DNA of 64,000 bases from Anthropogastromicrobium aceti (GCF_025567095.1 NZ_JAOQJH010000009.1); one strand, 5' to 3'. Shown: positions 9,453 through 19,036, numbered from the stretch's first letter. A program made the numbers and translations. The notes: generated from the letters alone by a model not told the origin.

Positions 9453-12400
9453 ATGAATTTGAATTTTTCAAAAATCATGCCGCAGCAGGCACATTCGAAG
9501 CGAACATGGAAGGATCGATTGCCTTATCTTCTGGCTTTTTTTATTCCCGTTCTTTCCATGATTATGATCTTTATCGGAAAGGAAATCTACCCATTTGGTG
9601 ACCGTTCTTTTTTGCGTACTGACCTGTATCACCAATATGCACCGTTTTTTCAGGAGCTAAAGGATAAGCTCGCAAACGGTGAAAGCTTGTTTTATACATG
9701 GGACATCGGTTTAGGTACAAACTTTATGGCAATCTTTGCCTATTATCTTTCTAGTCCGCTTAACTGGTTTTTATTCCTGTGTCCAAGCTCACTTGTCATT
9801 GAGTTTATCACATATGGAATTGTATTAAAAATGGCGCTCTCTAGTCTTACGATGACCTGGTATTTAAACAAACACAACCACACAAACAGCATCGCAGCTG
9901 CCTTTTTCGGTATCTTTTATGGCTTAAGCGGCTACATGGCTGCATACAGCTGGAATATTATGTGGCTTGACTGTATGGTTTTGCTTCCTGTAATTTTTCT
10001 TGGATTAGAGCGGCTGATCAACGATGATAAATGCTATCTGTACTGCATCAGCTTAGGACTTGCCATTCTTTCCAATTATTACATTGCAATCATGATCTGC
10101 ATTACACTTGTAATTTACTTTGTAATCTGCATGATTCTCGCAAAGGGAAAAAATTTTAATTACCCTAAAAAGATATTAAATTTTGGTCTGTTTTCTATTT
10201 TAGCCGGCGGACTTGCAGGTGTTGTGCTTTTCCCTGAGATTGCAGCACTCTCATATACAGCTTCCGGCAACTTTAGCTTTCCAAAGGACTGGTCCTCTTA
10301 CTTTTCTATGTATGACATGATTGCTCGTCATCTTGTTAATGTTGAGGTTGAAATCGGACTAAAGCATTGGCCAAATATTTACTGCGGAGTTGGCATACTG
10401 CTGTTTGTTCCGCTATATTTTATGAACCAAAAGGTTTCCTTCAAGGAAAAGATTTCTTATCTTAGCCTGATCATTTTCTTCTATTTGAGTTTTAGTACCA
10501 ATGTGCTTAACTTTATATGGCATGGTTTCCATTATCCAAATTCTCTTCCGTGCCGTCAGTCCTTTATATACGTTCTATTTTTGCTTGCTATGGGATATAA
10601 AGGCTTTCTTGGCTTAAAGGACCGCCCTAAAAAACAATACTTAAGTGTTTTGCTTGGAGTTGTTGGCTTTATCATTTTGGCTGAAAAGCTAGAAGCCTCC
10701 TACACAGGAACAGGCGATGGACAGTATTATCTGTTCTCCTCATTCTATTTAAGTATTCTCTTTGTGGTAATTTATGGCATTTTAATTCATTTATACCGTT
10801 CAAAGGGCAAAAACTGGCGTATGCCGATTACTGTTGTTACACTTATCATTATTACTGCTGAAGCCACAATCAATATGTCGTATACAAGTGTTACAACAGT
10901 AGGAAGAACAACTTATAAGGAATATGATTCTAATGTACGCACACTTACCGCTGCTGCCGCAGCTGATGATGACACTGTATTTTACCGAACAGAAAAGGTA
11001 AACAACCGTACGAAAAATGATGGTGCATGGCTTGATTATCCTTCTGCATCAATCTTTTCATCAACTGCTTACGCGCATTTGACTTCTTTTTATAAGAAAA
11101 TTGGTTTAGAATCATCAACTAATGCATATGGAACTGCTGGCTCCACGCCTGCTTCCAACATGCTCCTTGGCATCCGTTACTCTATATACACAGACAACGA
11201 TCCAAAGCCAGAGGATACTTTGCTTAGAAGTTTCTATCAAAGCACAGACAATGTAGACCTCTACAAGAATACTTATGCACTGCCGTTAGGTTTTCTTGTC
11301 TCTGATTCATTAGAATCAGATTGGGATTTAACAGCAGATGATCCTGGCATAAACTGGAACAATCTTGTTCATTCACTTGGTATTGCTGATGACTTATTTG
11401 TTCCGCTTGACGTGACAAACAACGGAACCACTAGCGTAAACGTTACAACAACAGAAGGCGGCTACTACTGCTTCTATTCTGCTAAATCGGGTCCTTCTAA
11501 AATTCGCATAAGCCATCATAATACATCAAAAACTTTTGACAATTTAAGCCGAAGCTTTTTTATGTCATTTGACTATCAGACAGACGGCTCACTCTTTACT
11601 ATCACAAATGATGATTCTTCTAGTTCAACCATCATCAATTTGTCAGCATACCGTCTGGATGAGGATGTGTTAAAAGAGCTTTATGAAATTCTTGACGAGT
11701 CACCGATGGAAGTTACTTCCTACACAAGCACAAGTGTAGATGCAACTATTACTGCATCTACTGATGGACGCGTTGTAACAACAATTCCTTATGACACAGG
11801 ATGGACTGCCACTGTTGATGGAAAAACTGTTGATATGACAGCCTTTAAAGACACCTTCGTCTCCTTCGAAATTTCAGAAGGTACACATACCATTCATCTT
11901 GATTACACACCAGATGGTTTCTACCTCGGTCTTGCAAGCACGCTTATCTGTATTATTTTACTGATTATGATTGCTGCACTGATTCACCTATGGAAGAAAA
12001 ATCAGGCAGAAGAAGCTTCACTTAATGATCAGGAGGAAATTTCTGCTTCTCAGGCAACTGCTTTGGCTGATTCAGAAGATCTTGAAAATGCTTTGGCTGA
12101 ACCTACAGATGGTGCTTTAGATGATGCTTTAGATGATGCTTTAGATGATGAAACAGATAATGAAATCGAGACGGATGATTCAGTAATAGTTGAAGATGAT
12201 GATCTATCTGATGAATTTTTTGAGGAAGATTCAAACGAACCAGAAAAAACTTCAGATGAAGAACTTTCGGAAGAATTTTCGGAAGAATTTTCAAATAAAG
12301 ATTTTTCGAAAGAACTTTCAGATGAAATGCTTTCGAATAAAAATTTTTCAAAAACAGATGAAAAGCGCGATTCATCAGCGAAAAAAAATGTCAGCCTTGA

Positions 12401-12473
12401 CAGTATTGAGCTTGATTTAACTCGCAGCCGTCACAATTCATTAAGCAAAAAAACAAACAAAGACAGTCAATAA
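9453..12473 (+). CDS. YfhO-family large membrane protein with acidic repeat tail
   Basis: 1006 residues. The N-terminal half is a polytopic membrane domain of about 12 helices with YfhO hallmarks: GDRSFLRTDLYHQYAPFF and the YTWDIGLGTNF segment, as in GT-C-like proteins. An extracellular domain spans about 480-820, ending VDYT/LDYTPDGF, followed by a last helix (STLICIILLIMIAALIHLW). YfhO in Bacillus is linked to lipoteichoic acid glycosylation. The roughly 150-residue cytoplasmic tail is very acidic and repetitive (DDAL three times, then a run of EE/DE-L/F-S units) and is not part of the family core. Likely co-transcribed with gtrA (64-base gap). Confidence 0.85.
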   Translation: MNLNFSKIMPQQAHSKRTWKDRLPYLLAFFIPVLSMIMIFIGKEIYPFGDRSFLRTDLYHQYAPFFQELKDKLANGESLFYTWDIGLGTNFMAIFAYYLSSPLNWFLFLCPSSLVIEFITYGIVLKMALSSLTMTWYLNKHNHTNSIAAAFFGIFYGLSGYMAAYSWNIMWLDCMVLLPVIFLGLERLINDDKCYLYCISLGLAILSNYYIAIMICITLVIYFVICMILAKGKNFNYPKKILNFGLFSILAGGLAGVVLFPEIAALSYTASGNFSFPKDWSSYFSMYDMIARHLVNVEVEIGLKHWPNIYCGVGILLFVPLYFMNQKVSFKEKISYLSLIIFFYLSFSTNVLNFIWHGFHYPNSLPCRQSFIYVLFLLAMGYKGFLGLKDRPKKQYLSVLLGVVGFIILAEKLEASYTGTGDGQYYLFSSFYLSILFVVIYGILIHLYRSKGKNWRMPITVVTLIIITAEATINMSYTSVTTVGRTTYKEYDSNVRTLTAAAAADDDTVFYRTEKVNNRTKNDGAWLDYPSASIFSSTAYAHLTSFYKKIGLESSTNAYGTAGSTPASNMLLGIRYSIYTDNDPKPEDTLLRSFYQSTDNVDLYKNTYALPLGFLVSDSLESDWDLTADDPGINWNNLVHSLGIADDLFVPLDVTNNGTTSVNVTTTEGGYYCFYSAKSGPSKIRISHHNTSKTFDNLSRSFFMSFDYQTDGSLFTITNDDSSSSTIINLSAYRLDEDVLKELYEILDESPMEVTSYTSTSVDATITASTDGRVVTTIPYDTGWTATVDGKTVDMTAFKDTFVSFEISEGTHTIHLDYTPDGFYLGLASTLICIILLIMIAALIHLWKKNQAEEASLNDQEEISASQATALADSEDLENALAEPTDGALDDALDDALDDETDNEIETDDSVIVEDDDLSDEFFEEDSNEPEKTSDEELSEEFSEEFSNKDFSKELSDEMLSNKNFSKTDEKRDSSAKKNVSLDSIELDLTRSRHNSLSKKTNKDSQ
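12114..12149 (+). repeat. 12-bp tandem repeat within the yfhO-like gene
   Basis: Three exact units of GCTTTAGATGAT encode ALDD repeats in the cytoplasmic tail. Such repeats can change in copy number by slippage, in 4-residue steps without a frameshift. Confidence 0.9.
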
Positions 12474-12496
12474 GCTGTCAGAAAAGAGGATTGATT

Positions 12497-13873
12497 ATGA
12501 AATTATGGGGTGGACGCTTCACCAAAGAAACTAATGAACTTGTAAACCATTTTAATGCATCACTTCCATTTGACTGTCGCTTTTACGCACAGGATATTCG
12601 CGGCAGCATTGCACACGTGACTATGCTTGCAAAATCCGGCATCCTTACAAATGATGAGCGAGATCAGATCATCAGTGGTTTAACAGGTATTCTTTCTGAT
12701 ATTAACAATGGCACACTTACATTCGATGACGGAAGTGAAGATATTCACAGCTTCGTAGAAGCTCATTTGATTGAACGCATCGGAGAGGCTGGAAAGAAGC
12801 TTCATACAGGCCGAAGCAGAAATGATCAGGTTGCACTTGACATGAAGCTTTACACAAGAGATGAGATTGATGAGACTGATGGCCTTTTAAAAACTCTCCT
12901 TGAAGAATTGCTCACTATTATGAAAGCAAACCTTGACACCTTTATGCCAGGCTTTACTCACCTTCAAAAAGCTCAGCCAATTACACTTGCTCATCATTTT
13001 GGTGCATATTTTGAAATGTTTCGCCGTGACCGCAGCCGTCTGGCTGACATCCGCCGCCGCATGAATACATGCCCACTTGGAGCTGGCGCTCTGGCAGGAA
13101 CCACCTACCCGCTTGACAGAAAGTACACTGCGTCTCTTTTGGACTTTGACTGCGCAACTGTAAACAGCATGGATTCTGTTTCTGATCGCGACTACCTGAT
13201 CGAATATCTGGATGCACTCTCAATTATTATGATGCACCTGTCCCGCTTCTGCGAAGAGATTATCACCTGGAATACTAACGAATATCAATTCGTCGATATT
13301 GATGATTCTTACAGCACCGGTTCTAGTATTATGCCGCAGAAAAAAAATCCTGATATTGCAGAGCTGATCAGAGGAAAGACAGGACGTGTTTATGGTGCTC
13401 TTGTGTCTCTTTTAACTACCATGAAAGGTCTTCCACTTGCATATAACAAAGATATGCAGGAGGATAAGGAGATGGCATTTGACGCATTTGATACTGTTAA
13501 GGGCTGCATTGGTCTGTTCACTGGCATGATTGCTTCTATGACATTCCGTAAGGATCGCATGGAAGCCAGCGCAAAAAATGGCTTTACCAACGCGACAGAT
13601 GCCGCTGATTATCTTGTAAACCACGGTGTTGCATTCCGTGATGCACATGGCATTGTTGGTCAGCTTGTTCTAATGTGTATTGATAAAAACTGCTCCCTTG
13701 ATGAGCTTTCTCTTGACGCATATCGTTCCATCAGCCCAGTATTTGATGAGGATATCTATGACGCAATCAGCATGAAGACTTGTGTTGAAAAGCGTCTTAC
13801 AAAGGGTGCTCCAAGTCGCACTTCCATGGAAGCGCAGATCGCTTTTTGTGAAAAATATCTTCTTGAGAATTAA
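12497..13873 (+). CDS. argH: argininosuccinate lyase
   Basis: 458 residues. Splits argininosuccinate into arginine and fumarate, the last step of arginine synthesis. The MKLWGGRF start, HTGRSRNDQVA and the fumarase-superfamily signature GSSIMPQKKNPD with the catalytic Ser are all present. The ATG at 12497 is chosen over a TTG two codons earlier because AGAGG lies about 8 bases ahead. It is alone: argG, which is often adjacent, is not in the window, and the neighbours are a YfhO-type protein and thrS on the other strand. Confidence 0.97.
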   Translation: MKLWGGRFTKETNELVNHFNASLPFDCRFYAQDIRGSIAHVTMLAKSGILTNDERDQIISGLTGILSDINNGTLTFDDGSEDIHSFVEAHLIERIGEAGKKLHTGRSRNDQVALDMKLYTRDEIDETDGLLKTLLEELLTIMKANLDTFMPGFTHLQKAQPITLAHHFGAYFEMFRRDRSRLADIRRRMNTCPLGAGALAGTTYPLDRKYTASLLDFDCATVNSMDSVSDRDYLIEYLDALSIIMMHLSRFCEEIITWNTNEYQFVDIDDSYSTGSSIMPQKKNPDIAELIRGKTGRVYGALVSLLTTMKGLPLAYNKDMQEDKEMAFDAFDTVKGCIGLFTGMIASMTFRKDRMEASAKNGFTNATDAADYLVNHGVAFRDAHGIVGQLVLMCIDKNCSLDELSLDAYRSISPVFDEDIYDAISMKTCVEKRLTKGAPSRTSMEAQIAFCEKYLLEN

Positions 13874-13918
13874 ATTGATTTTGCGGATGGATTTTTGAAT
13901 AGCTACTTCTTTATTCCA

Positions 13919-13955
13919 AAAATGGCACGAATCTAAACTTGATTCGTGCCATTTT
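13919..13955. terminator. bidirectional intrinsic terminator between argH and thrS
   Basis: AAAATGGCACGAATC, 7-base loop, GATTCGTGCCATTTT: a perfect 15-bp stem with A and T tracts on both sides, placed between two convergent genes. Confidence 0.9.
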
Positions 13956-13985
13956 ATACTTACCAAATACTTCGATCTGTTTCTT

Positions 13986-15743
13986 TTATCTTACCTTATT
14001 TTTGATTTCCTCATGGATCTTTTCAACAAATTCGTCAAGCCCAACTGTTGTAGTATCCATTTCTCCATGAAGTCTATAGGAGACTGACTTATTCTCCATT
14101 TCGTTAAATCCGATTACAAGCAGATACGGTACCTTCTGAACCTGACCCTCGCGCATACGATATCCAAGCTTTTCTGCTCTGTCATCTAACTCAACACGAA
14201 CATTTCTATCCTCAAGATTCTCACAGATTTGTCTTGCGTACTCCATGAGCTCCTCGTTATCTGTCTTAACAGGCATAACCTTTACCTGAACTGGTGCAAG
14301 CCATGTTGGCAGATTTCCTTTTGTCTCCTCAAGAATATATGCCATGAAACGGTCAAGAGATCCCAAAATTGCTCTATGCAAAACAACAGGAGTCTTCTTC
14401 TCTCCATCCTTATCAATATAAGTCAACTCGAACTTTGCCGGCAGGCAGAAATCAAGCTGGCAAGTGGACAGTGTATACTCGTTTCCTACAGCTGGCTTTA
14501 CATTTACATCAAGCTTCGGACCATAAAAAGCAGCCTCACCAATCTCCTCTGTATACTCGATTCCAAGGTCATTCATAACGTCTCTAAGAGCATTTTCTGC
14601 CTTATTCCACATCTCATCGTCATCATGATACTTTGTCTTATTTGCCGGATCTCTCAAAGACAAAACACAGCGATAATCTGTGATACCAAAATCCTTGTAG
14701 GTACTAAAGATCAGATCAACAACATTTGAGAACTCATCCTTGATCTGCTCTGGTGTTACAAAAAGATGCGCATCATTCTGGCAGAAGTGACGGCCTCTCT
14801 CAATACCCTTTAAGGTTCCACTTGACTCATAACGGAAATCATGAGCAATCTCACCTATACGGATTGGCAGATCCTTATAAGAATGCATACGGTTTGCATA
14901 GATCATCATATGATGCGGACAGTTCATCGGACGAAGAACAAATGCCTCTCCATCTACTTCCATAGCCGGGAACATGTTCTCCTTGTAGTGATCCCAGTGA
15001 CCAGATGTCTTGTACAGATTAACTGTTCCAACACACGGTGTCATAACATGCTGATAGCCAAGCTTTCTTTCCTTATCCTTGATGTAGTTTTCAAGCTCCT
15101 GCCAGATTACATAACCCTTTGGAAGGAACATTGGAAGACCACGGCCTACCAGATCGTCTACCATGAACAAATTCATATCTTTACCGATCTTTCTGTGATC
15201 TCTTTCCTTAGCCTCCTCAAGAAGCTTTAAGTGCTCCTCTAATTCCTCAGCTGTCGGGAAACATACACCATAGATTCTCTGCAGAACCTTATTATTCTTA
15301 TCTCCCTTCCAGTAAGCACCAGAATGCTTTAACAGCTTGAAGTAACGGCAAAGCTTTACATTGTCAACGTGAGGTCCGCGGCAAAGATCTGTAAAATCTC
15401 CCTGCTCATAGCATGTAATATTTCCATCTTCCAAATTGGAAATCAGATCAAGCTTATACTCATCATCCTTAAACATTTCCAGTGCTTCTTCCTTGGAAAT
15501 CTCCTTACGGATAATCTTAAAGCCTCTCTTTGCGATCTTCTTCATTTCCTTTTCGATTGCAGCCAAGTCCTCTTCCTTAAATACATGATCACCGAAATCA
15601 ACATCATAATAGAATCCCTCTGCAACAACTGGTCCTACCCAGAATTTTGCCTGTGGATACAGGTGACGGATTGCCTGCGCCATCAAATGTGCACAGGAAT
15701 GATTCAATGTGTTTAATGCTTCGTCTTCTTTAAAGTTTACCAT
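13986..15743 (-). CDS. thrS: threonyl-tRNA synthetase lacking the TGS domain
   Basis: 585 residues against the usual 640 or so. The protein starts directly in the editing (SAD) domain, with HSCAH at about residue 15 and the paired TDLCRGPH. The class II catalytic core follows with zinc ligands in MNCPHH, the motif-2 region GIERGRHFCQNDAH and motif 3 GSLDRFMAYILEE, then the anticodon-binding domain (APVQVKVMPV). The N-terminal ubiquitin-like TGS domain is absent; upstream DNA is T-box leader, so this is not a missed start. Such short forms occur in Clostridia. Expression is controlled by the upstream T-box. Confidence 0.96.
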   Translation of the reverse strand: MVNFKEDEALNTLNHSCAHLMAQAIRHLYPQAKFWVGPVVAEGFYYDVDFGDHVFKEEDLAAIEKEMKKIAKRGFKIIRKEISKEEALEMFKDDEYKLDLISNLEDGNITCYEQGDFTDLCRGPHVDNVKLCRYFKLLKHSGAYWKGDKNNKVLQRIYGVCFPTAEELEEHLKLLEEAKERDHRKIGKDMNLFMVDDLVGRGLPMFLPKGYVIWQELENYIKDKERKLGYQHVMTPCVGTVNLYKTSGHWDHYKENMFPAMEVDGEAFVLRPMNCPHHMMIYANRMHSYKDLPIRIGEIAHDFRYESSGTLKGIERGRHFCQNDAHLFVTPEQIKDEFSNVVDLIFSTYKDFGITDYRCVLSLRDPANKTKYHDDDEMWNKAENALRDVMNDLGIEYTEEIGEAAFYGPKLDVNVKPAVGNEYTLSTCQLDFCLPAKFELTYIDKDGEKKTPVVLHRAILGSLDRFMAYILEETKGNLPTWLAPVQVKVMPVKTDNEELMEYARQICENLEDRNVRVELDDRAEKLGYRMREGQVQKVPYLLVIGFNEMENKSVSYRLHGEMDTTTVGLDEFVEKIHEEIKNKVR

Positions 15744-15830
15744 TTTGATCTCCTCTTATCTTTTTACATTTTATTTTCCATCGGTGACAGAGCAGGATAC
15801 AGGAACATAAAAGTTTAACTTGTGCAATAT

Positions 15831-16075
15831 AAAAAAGCACCCTCAGGTATCTGCATACCTAAGGGTGCCAGCGCACGGTTCCACCTTATCTTTCACTCTT
15901 TGCTTATAACGCAGCAACACGGCAACGCTTCGAAGCTTTTTGCTTCTTTCACGCGCAGCTCAGGAATGGTCTTCATACAGCATTTCCATAAACCGCTTCC
16001 ACCATACACGGCTCTCTCTGAATGATCTTGCTGCACTACTCTTTCCGTCATTGCTTTTTATCTTAAAGATTTCAG
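15831..16075 (-). ncRNA. T-box leader (threonine type) of thrS
   Basis: Minus-strand leader with Stem I features, including GAGTAG and AGAGAG. The T-box sequence AAGGTGGAACCGTGCG lies at 15887-15872. A terminator stem at 15868-15837 (GCACCCTTAGGTAT pairing with ATACCTGAGGGTGC) is followed by six T. The likely specifier is ACC (Thr) at 15970-15968 in the Stem I internal loop after GAAG. Uncharged tRNA-Thr would pair with the specifier and the T-box bulge, giving antitermination and thrS expression. Confidence 0.92.
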
Positions 16076-16080
16076 ACTTC

Positions 16081-16109
16081 ATTCTACCACGGCTTTTTCC
16101 AATTTACAA
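16081..16109 (-). promoter_or_regulatory. promoter of the thrS T-box transcript
   Basis: On the minus strand TTGTAA, 17 bases, TAGAAT, ending just before the T-box RNA. The position fits a start near 16074. Confidence 0.6.
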
Positions 16110-16123
16110 TAGCTTTTGTAAAT

Positions 16124-17527
16124 TTATTTTTTATTTTGGTTATTTCCATAATAATAACCGTAATTTCCCTTGCCATAATAACTGGAATCCTTTTTGCTAC
16201 CGACCATATTCTGGACAACGCCAAGAATATTTGTATCTATCTTTTCCAATTCAGCTGCGATTTGACACAGCGTTTTCTTCTTTGTAACACCATTTTCAAT
16301 AACAAGAAGTGTTCCATCACAAACAGAAGAAACAATTGCTGCATCACCGACGACACCAACTGGCGGTGTATCAAATATAATATAATCGTAAGAATCCTTT
16401 ACTGAATCGCAAAGTGTGCGAAGCCATTTTGCAGACAAAAGCGCAGATGCATTTGTAACAAGCTTTCCACTAAACAATACATGCATATTAGGGATTCCAA
16501 CATCATAAATAACCTGACCAACTTCTGCATTTCCAGAAAGATACTCAGAAAGTCCAAGCTTTACACCTTCTAGTCCCATACGTCTTTGAAGCACTGATTT
16601 TCTCATATCTGTATCAACAAGAAGAACCCTTTTTCCCACCTGTGACAAACTATATGCCAAATGGAATGAAATAAAAGATTTTCCCTGATTTTCAAATGCA
16701 CTCGTAACAGCAATCATTTTTACATCTTTACTGCTATAAAGTATTGCCGTTCTAAGCTGATAAATAGCCTCTGCCGCTGAAAAAGGCAGTTCATCCGGCC
16801 ATATAATCTTTTCCTTCCTTTTCTTTCCGCCTTTATAATCCGGAATTGTGCCCAATACAGAAAGGCCGCTGCATTTTTGAATATCTTCTTCATTTTTAAT
16901 AGATGTATTCGTAATAACAGATATTGCTATTACACCACAAGAAACAACAATTCCTGCCATTAAACCAATCAATATATATGACACAACTGAACGTCTTGTA
17001 TTTTCCGCAAAAAATTCGTCTGCCTTATCCAAAACAGTCGGTGTATTACTTCCTAAAACATGCGGAATTTCTTCAATGCTTACTGAAAGAATTTCGTTTG
17101 CAATATCAACTGCTTCTTCTTTATTGCCTGAAACTACACGTATTCTAATAATTCTTGTTGCTTCTGGATTATCTACAGAAACTGCATTATACAGACTTTT
17201 ATATGCAATATCCAAATTTAAATTAGATATTACTTTTGTTAGAACAACACGACTTTTAATAATTCCTTCATAATCATTTGTCAATGCTGATCCAATCTGC
17301 AGATCACTTATAGATACTTCTTTATTGCTGTCAATAATACACATTGATGCCTCTGCCTGAAACACATCTTTAACGACAAATTTTCCATACATTCCAAGTG
17401 CAATACCGAATACGAGAGCTGTAAAAACTATCCAAACCCATCTTCTATACAATGCTCGAAAAATTTCTAATAAATCAATAGTATCCTCAGCAGCATTTTC
17501 AACTGCTACTGCTTTTTTGTTTTCCAT
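16124..17527 (-). CDS. bacterial tyrosine autokinase fused to a Wzz-type chain-length domain
   Basis: 467 residues. The N-terminal half is a Wzz domain with membrane segments at about 30-50 and 180-200. The cytoplasmic C-terminal half is a BY-kinase: Walker A SAFENQGKSF, Walker A-prime LLVDTDMRKS, Walker B YIIFDTPPVG. The tail is a tyrosine cluster (YYGKGNYGYYYGN), the usual autophosphorylation site. It controls polymer length and export in capsule or exopolysaccharide synthesis. Firmicutes usually split this into CapA/CapB-type partners; here both parts are in one chain. The ATG at 17527 is used; the frame extends to a TTG at 17551. Confidence 0.9.
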   Translation of the reverse strand: MENKKAVAVENAAEDTIDLLEIFRALYRRWVWIVFTALVFGIALGMYGKFVVKDVFQAEASMCIIDSNKEVSISDLQIGSALTNDYEGIIKSRVVLTKVISNLNLDIAYKSLYNAVSVDNPEATRIIRIRVVSGNKEEAVDIANEILSVSIEEIPHVLGSNTPTVLDKADEFFAENTRRSVVSYILIGLMAGIVVSCGVIAISVITNTSIKNEEDIQKCSGLSVLGTIPDYKGGKKRKEKIIWPDELPFSAAEAIYQLRTAILYSSKDVKMIAVTSAFENQGKSFISFHLAYSLSQVGKRVLLVDTDMRKSVLQRRMGLEGVKLGLSEYLSGNAEVGQVIYDVGIPNMHVLFSGKLVTNASALLSAKWLRTLCDSVKDSYDYIIFDTPPVGVVGDAAIVSSVCDGTLLVIENGVTKKKTLCQIAAELEKIDTNILGVVQNMVGSKKDSSYYGKGNYGYYYGNNQNKK

Positions 17528-17601
17528 AAAATCACACACACCACCCAACAATTAGCCTTATTTTTCTAATTTACCGCCTTTCTCCTTTGTTTTTCATTTT
17601 T

Positions 17602-17630
17602 ATATTAAAAAACATCACTTGGTTTGTCAA
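17602..17630 (-). promoter_or_regulatory. promoter of the BY-kinase gene
   Basis: On the minus strand TTGACA, exactly 17 bases, TAATAT: close to the sigma-A consensus, about 75 bases before the start codon. Confidence 0.75.
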
Positions 17631-17643
17631 TATTTTTTTTTAC

Positions 17644-17826
17644 TTAAATTTGCTTTCTAACAATTCTATACTCATCTTTGTACTGAAAATGCGGACAAAT
17701 ATAGCGATCACCATAAAGGCTCGCCCTTGCAATATCATCCTCATCAAAATAGAATTGGCAGCCGTATGATTCCTCTTCCTCATCATATTCAAAATATGCG
17801 CATTCTTCACAAGATGTTCCCTTCAT
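17644..17826 (-). CDS. DUF6472-type small acidic protein
   Basis: 60 residues with four Cys (CEECAYF near the start, CQFYF, ICPHF), which could bind a metal, and many acidic residues. The end EYRIVRKQI is the conserved tail of the DUF6472 family, widespread in Lachnospiraceae and of unknown function. It stands between the BY-kinase and GH105 genes, downstream of the GH105 terminator, so it probably has its own promoter. Confidence 0.8.
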   Translation of the reverse strand: MKGTSCEECAYFEYDEEEESYGCQFYFDEDDIARASLYGDRYICPHFQYKDEYRIVRKQI

Positions 17827-17864
17827 CTTTTCCCTGCCTTTCTTATTTTTGTTCCAATCTTAAA

Positions 17865-17890
17865 ATACCTGCGGCTGTTACCGCAGGTAT
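17865..17890 (-). terminator. terminator after GH105
   Basis: ATACCTGCGG, loop, CCGCAGGTAT, followed on the minus strand by TTTTAAG, 15 bases after the GH105 stop. Confidence 0.75.
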
Positions 17891-17905
17891 CCACTTCTTT
17901 TAATT

Positions 17906-19036
17906 TCACTCGCCTAATCTGCGAATTTCTGTGTACGCCAACAAAAATGGACCAACACCCTTTGCATCATCCTCAACTACTGGTTCAGACATATAGTATT
18001 CGTAAGTTCCATCTCTCATCTGCGGACCGCCAAGTCCTGCCACTAAGCATATTCCGCCAAGACTCAAACGCCCGTCTTTTTCCTTCAGATAGCGATCACA
18101 AATACCATGAAATGCTTTTTCGCCATATGCACGAAAACTCTCTGGCAAAAAGCCAAGTCTCACGCCTTTAAGCATTGAATATGCCATAATTGCACTTCCG
18201 CTTGTCTCAAGATAGTTTTTCTCACGGCCACCCATATTAACAACCTGATACCACATGCCACTTTCATCCTGAAATTTTACCATAGACTCCATCAAATCAA
18301 TAAATACCTGCTTTAGTTGGTCATATGCTGGCTGATAGCTGTTATCTGCCTTCGTCAATGTATCAAGCAGCGCCATTGAATACCATCCAAGTGCACGCAG
18401 CCAAAAATTCTTTGAAAGACCTGTCGTCTTATCACACCAGAACATTTCTTTTGATGAATCATAAGCGTGATAATAAAGACCTGTTTTTTCATCTCTCATA
18501 TTCTTTACGACATTGAAGAACTGGTTAAAGATATCTGGATAGTTCTTCTTGTCATTAAAGCGTGTCTCATATTCCATATAAAATGGCTGTCCCATATAAA
18601 GTCCGTCAAGCCAAACCTGATTCGGATAAATCTTCTTATGCCAAAAATTACCTTCACTTGTTCTTGGCTGACCTTTAAGCTGTCCATAAATTACATCAAT
18701 TGCCTTGCGGTACTTTTCCTTACCAGTAATGTCATACAGCAAAAACAAGGTCTTTCCTGCATTAACATTATCAATATTATAATCCTCCGGATTATATCCC
18801 TTTATCGTACCATCTTCCTGCACACGATGGTCAATATAAGCTTCCGCAAAATCAAGGTACTTTTTCTCTCCTGTAATCTTCCATGTCTCTATCATAGCAA
18901 GGATCATACATCCGTCAATGTAGTTCCAACCGGACTTTCCACCCTTTCTTGCTGCCTCAATGTTCCATGCCGGTACATCGAGTGTGCTGTTTTTAATAAG
19001 ATCGTCCAGGTAAGCCTCTATAATCGGCATCTTCAT
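17906..19036 (-). CDS. GH105 unsaturated (rhamno)galacturonyl/glucuronyl hydrolase
   Basis: 376 residues of (alpha/alpha)6-barrel type, similar to YteR/YesR. Characteristic parts include GWNYIDGCMILAMIE, NVNAGKTLF, the QVWLDGLYMGQPFYMEY segment with the catalytic Asp, and ETSGSAIMAYSMLKG. There is no signal peptide, so it acts on imported oligosaccharides, removing the 4,5-unsaturated uronic acid left by a polysaccharide lyase. No lyase is adjacent; a possible partner is the six-hairpin protein at 37249. The start ATG follows a strong GGGAGGA. Confidence 0.88.
   Translation of the reverse strand: MKMPIIEAYLDDLIKNSTLDVPAWNIEAARKGGKSGWNYIDGCMILAMIETWKITGEKKYLDFAEAYIDHRVQEDGTIKGYNPEDYNIDNVNAGKTLFLLYDITGKEKYRKAIDVIYGQLKGQPRTSEGNFWHKKIYPNQVWLDGLYMGQPFYMEYETRFNDKKNYPDIFNQFFNVVKNMRDEKTGLYYHAYDSSKEMFWCDKTTGLSKNFWLRALGWYSMALLDTLTKADNSYQPAYDQLKQVFIDLMESMVKFQDESGMWYQVVNMGGREKNYLETSGSAIMAYSMLKGVRLGFLPESFRAYGEKAFHGICDRYLKEKDGRLSLGGICLVAGLGGPQMRDGTYEYYMSEPVVEDDAKGVGPFLLAYTEIRRLGE

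Noticed and set aside
12103..12375. 90-residue minus-strand frame with HHLKH repeats
   Set aside because: Shadow of the acidic repeat tail of the YfhO-type protein.
14229..14729. 166-residue plus-strand frame inside thrS
   Set aside because: Antisense to a well-conserved synthetase domain; no start signals and no recognisable protein.
15822..16025. 67-residue plus-strand frame downstream of the BY-kinase
   Set aside because: It overlaps the thrS T-box RNA on the other strand and lacks a ribosome site.
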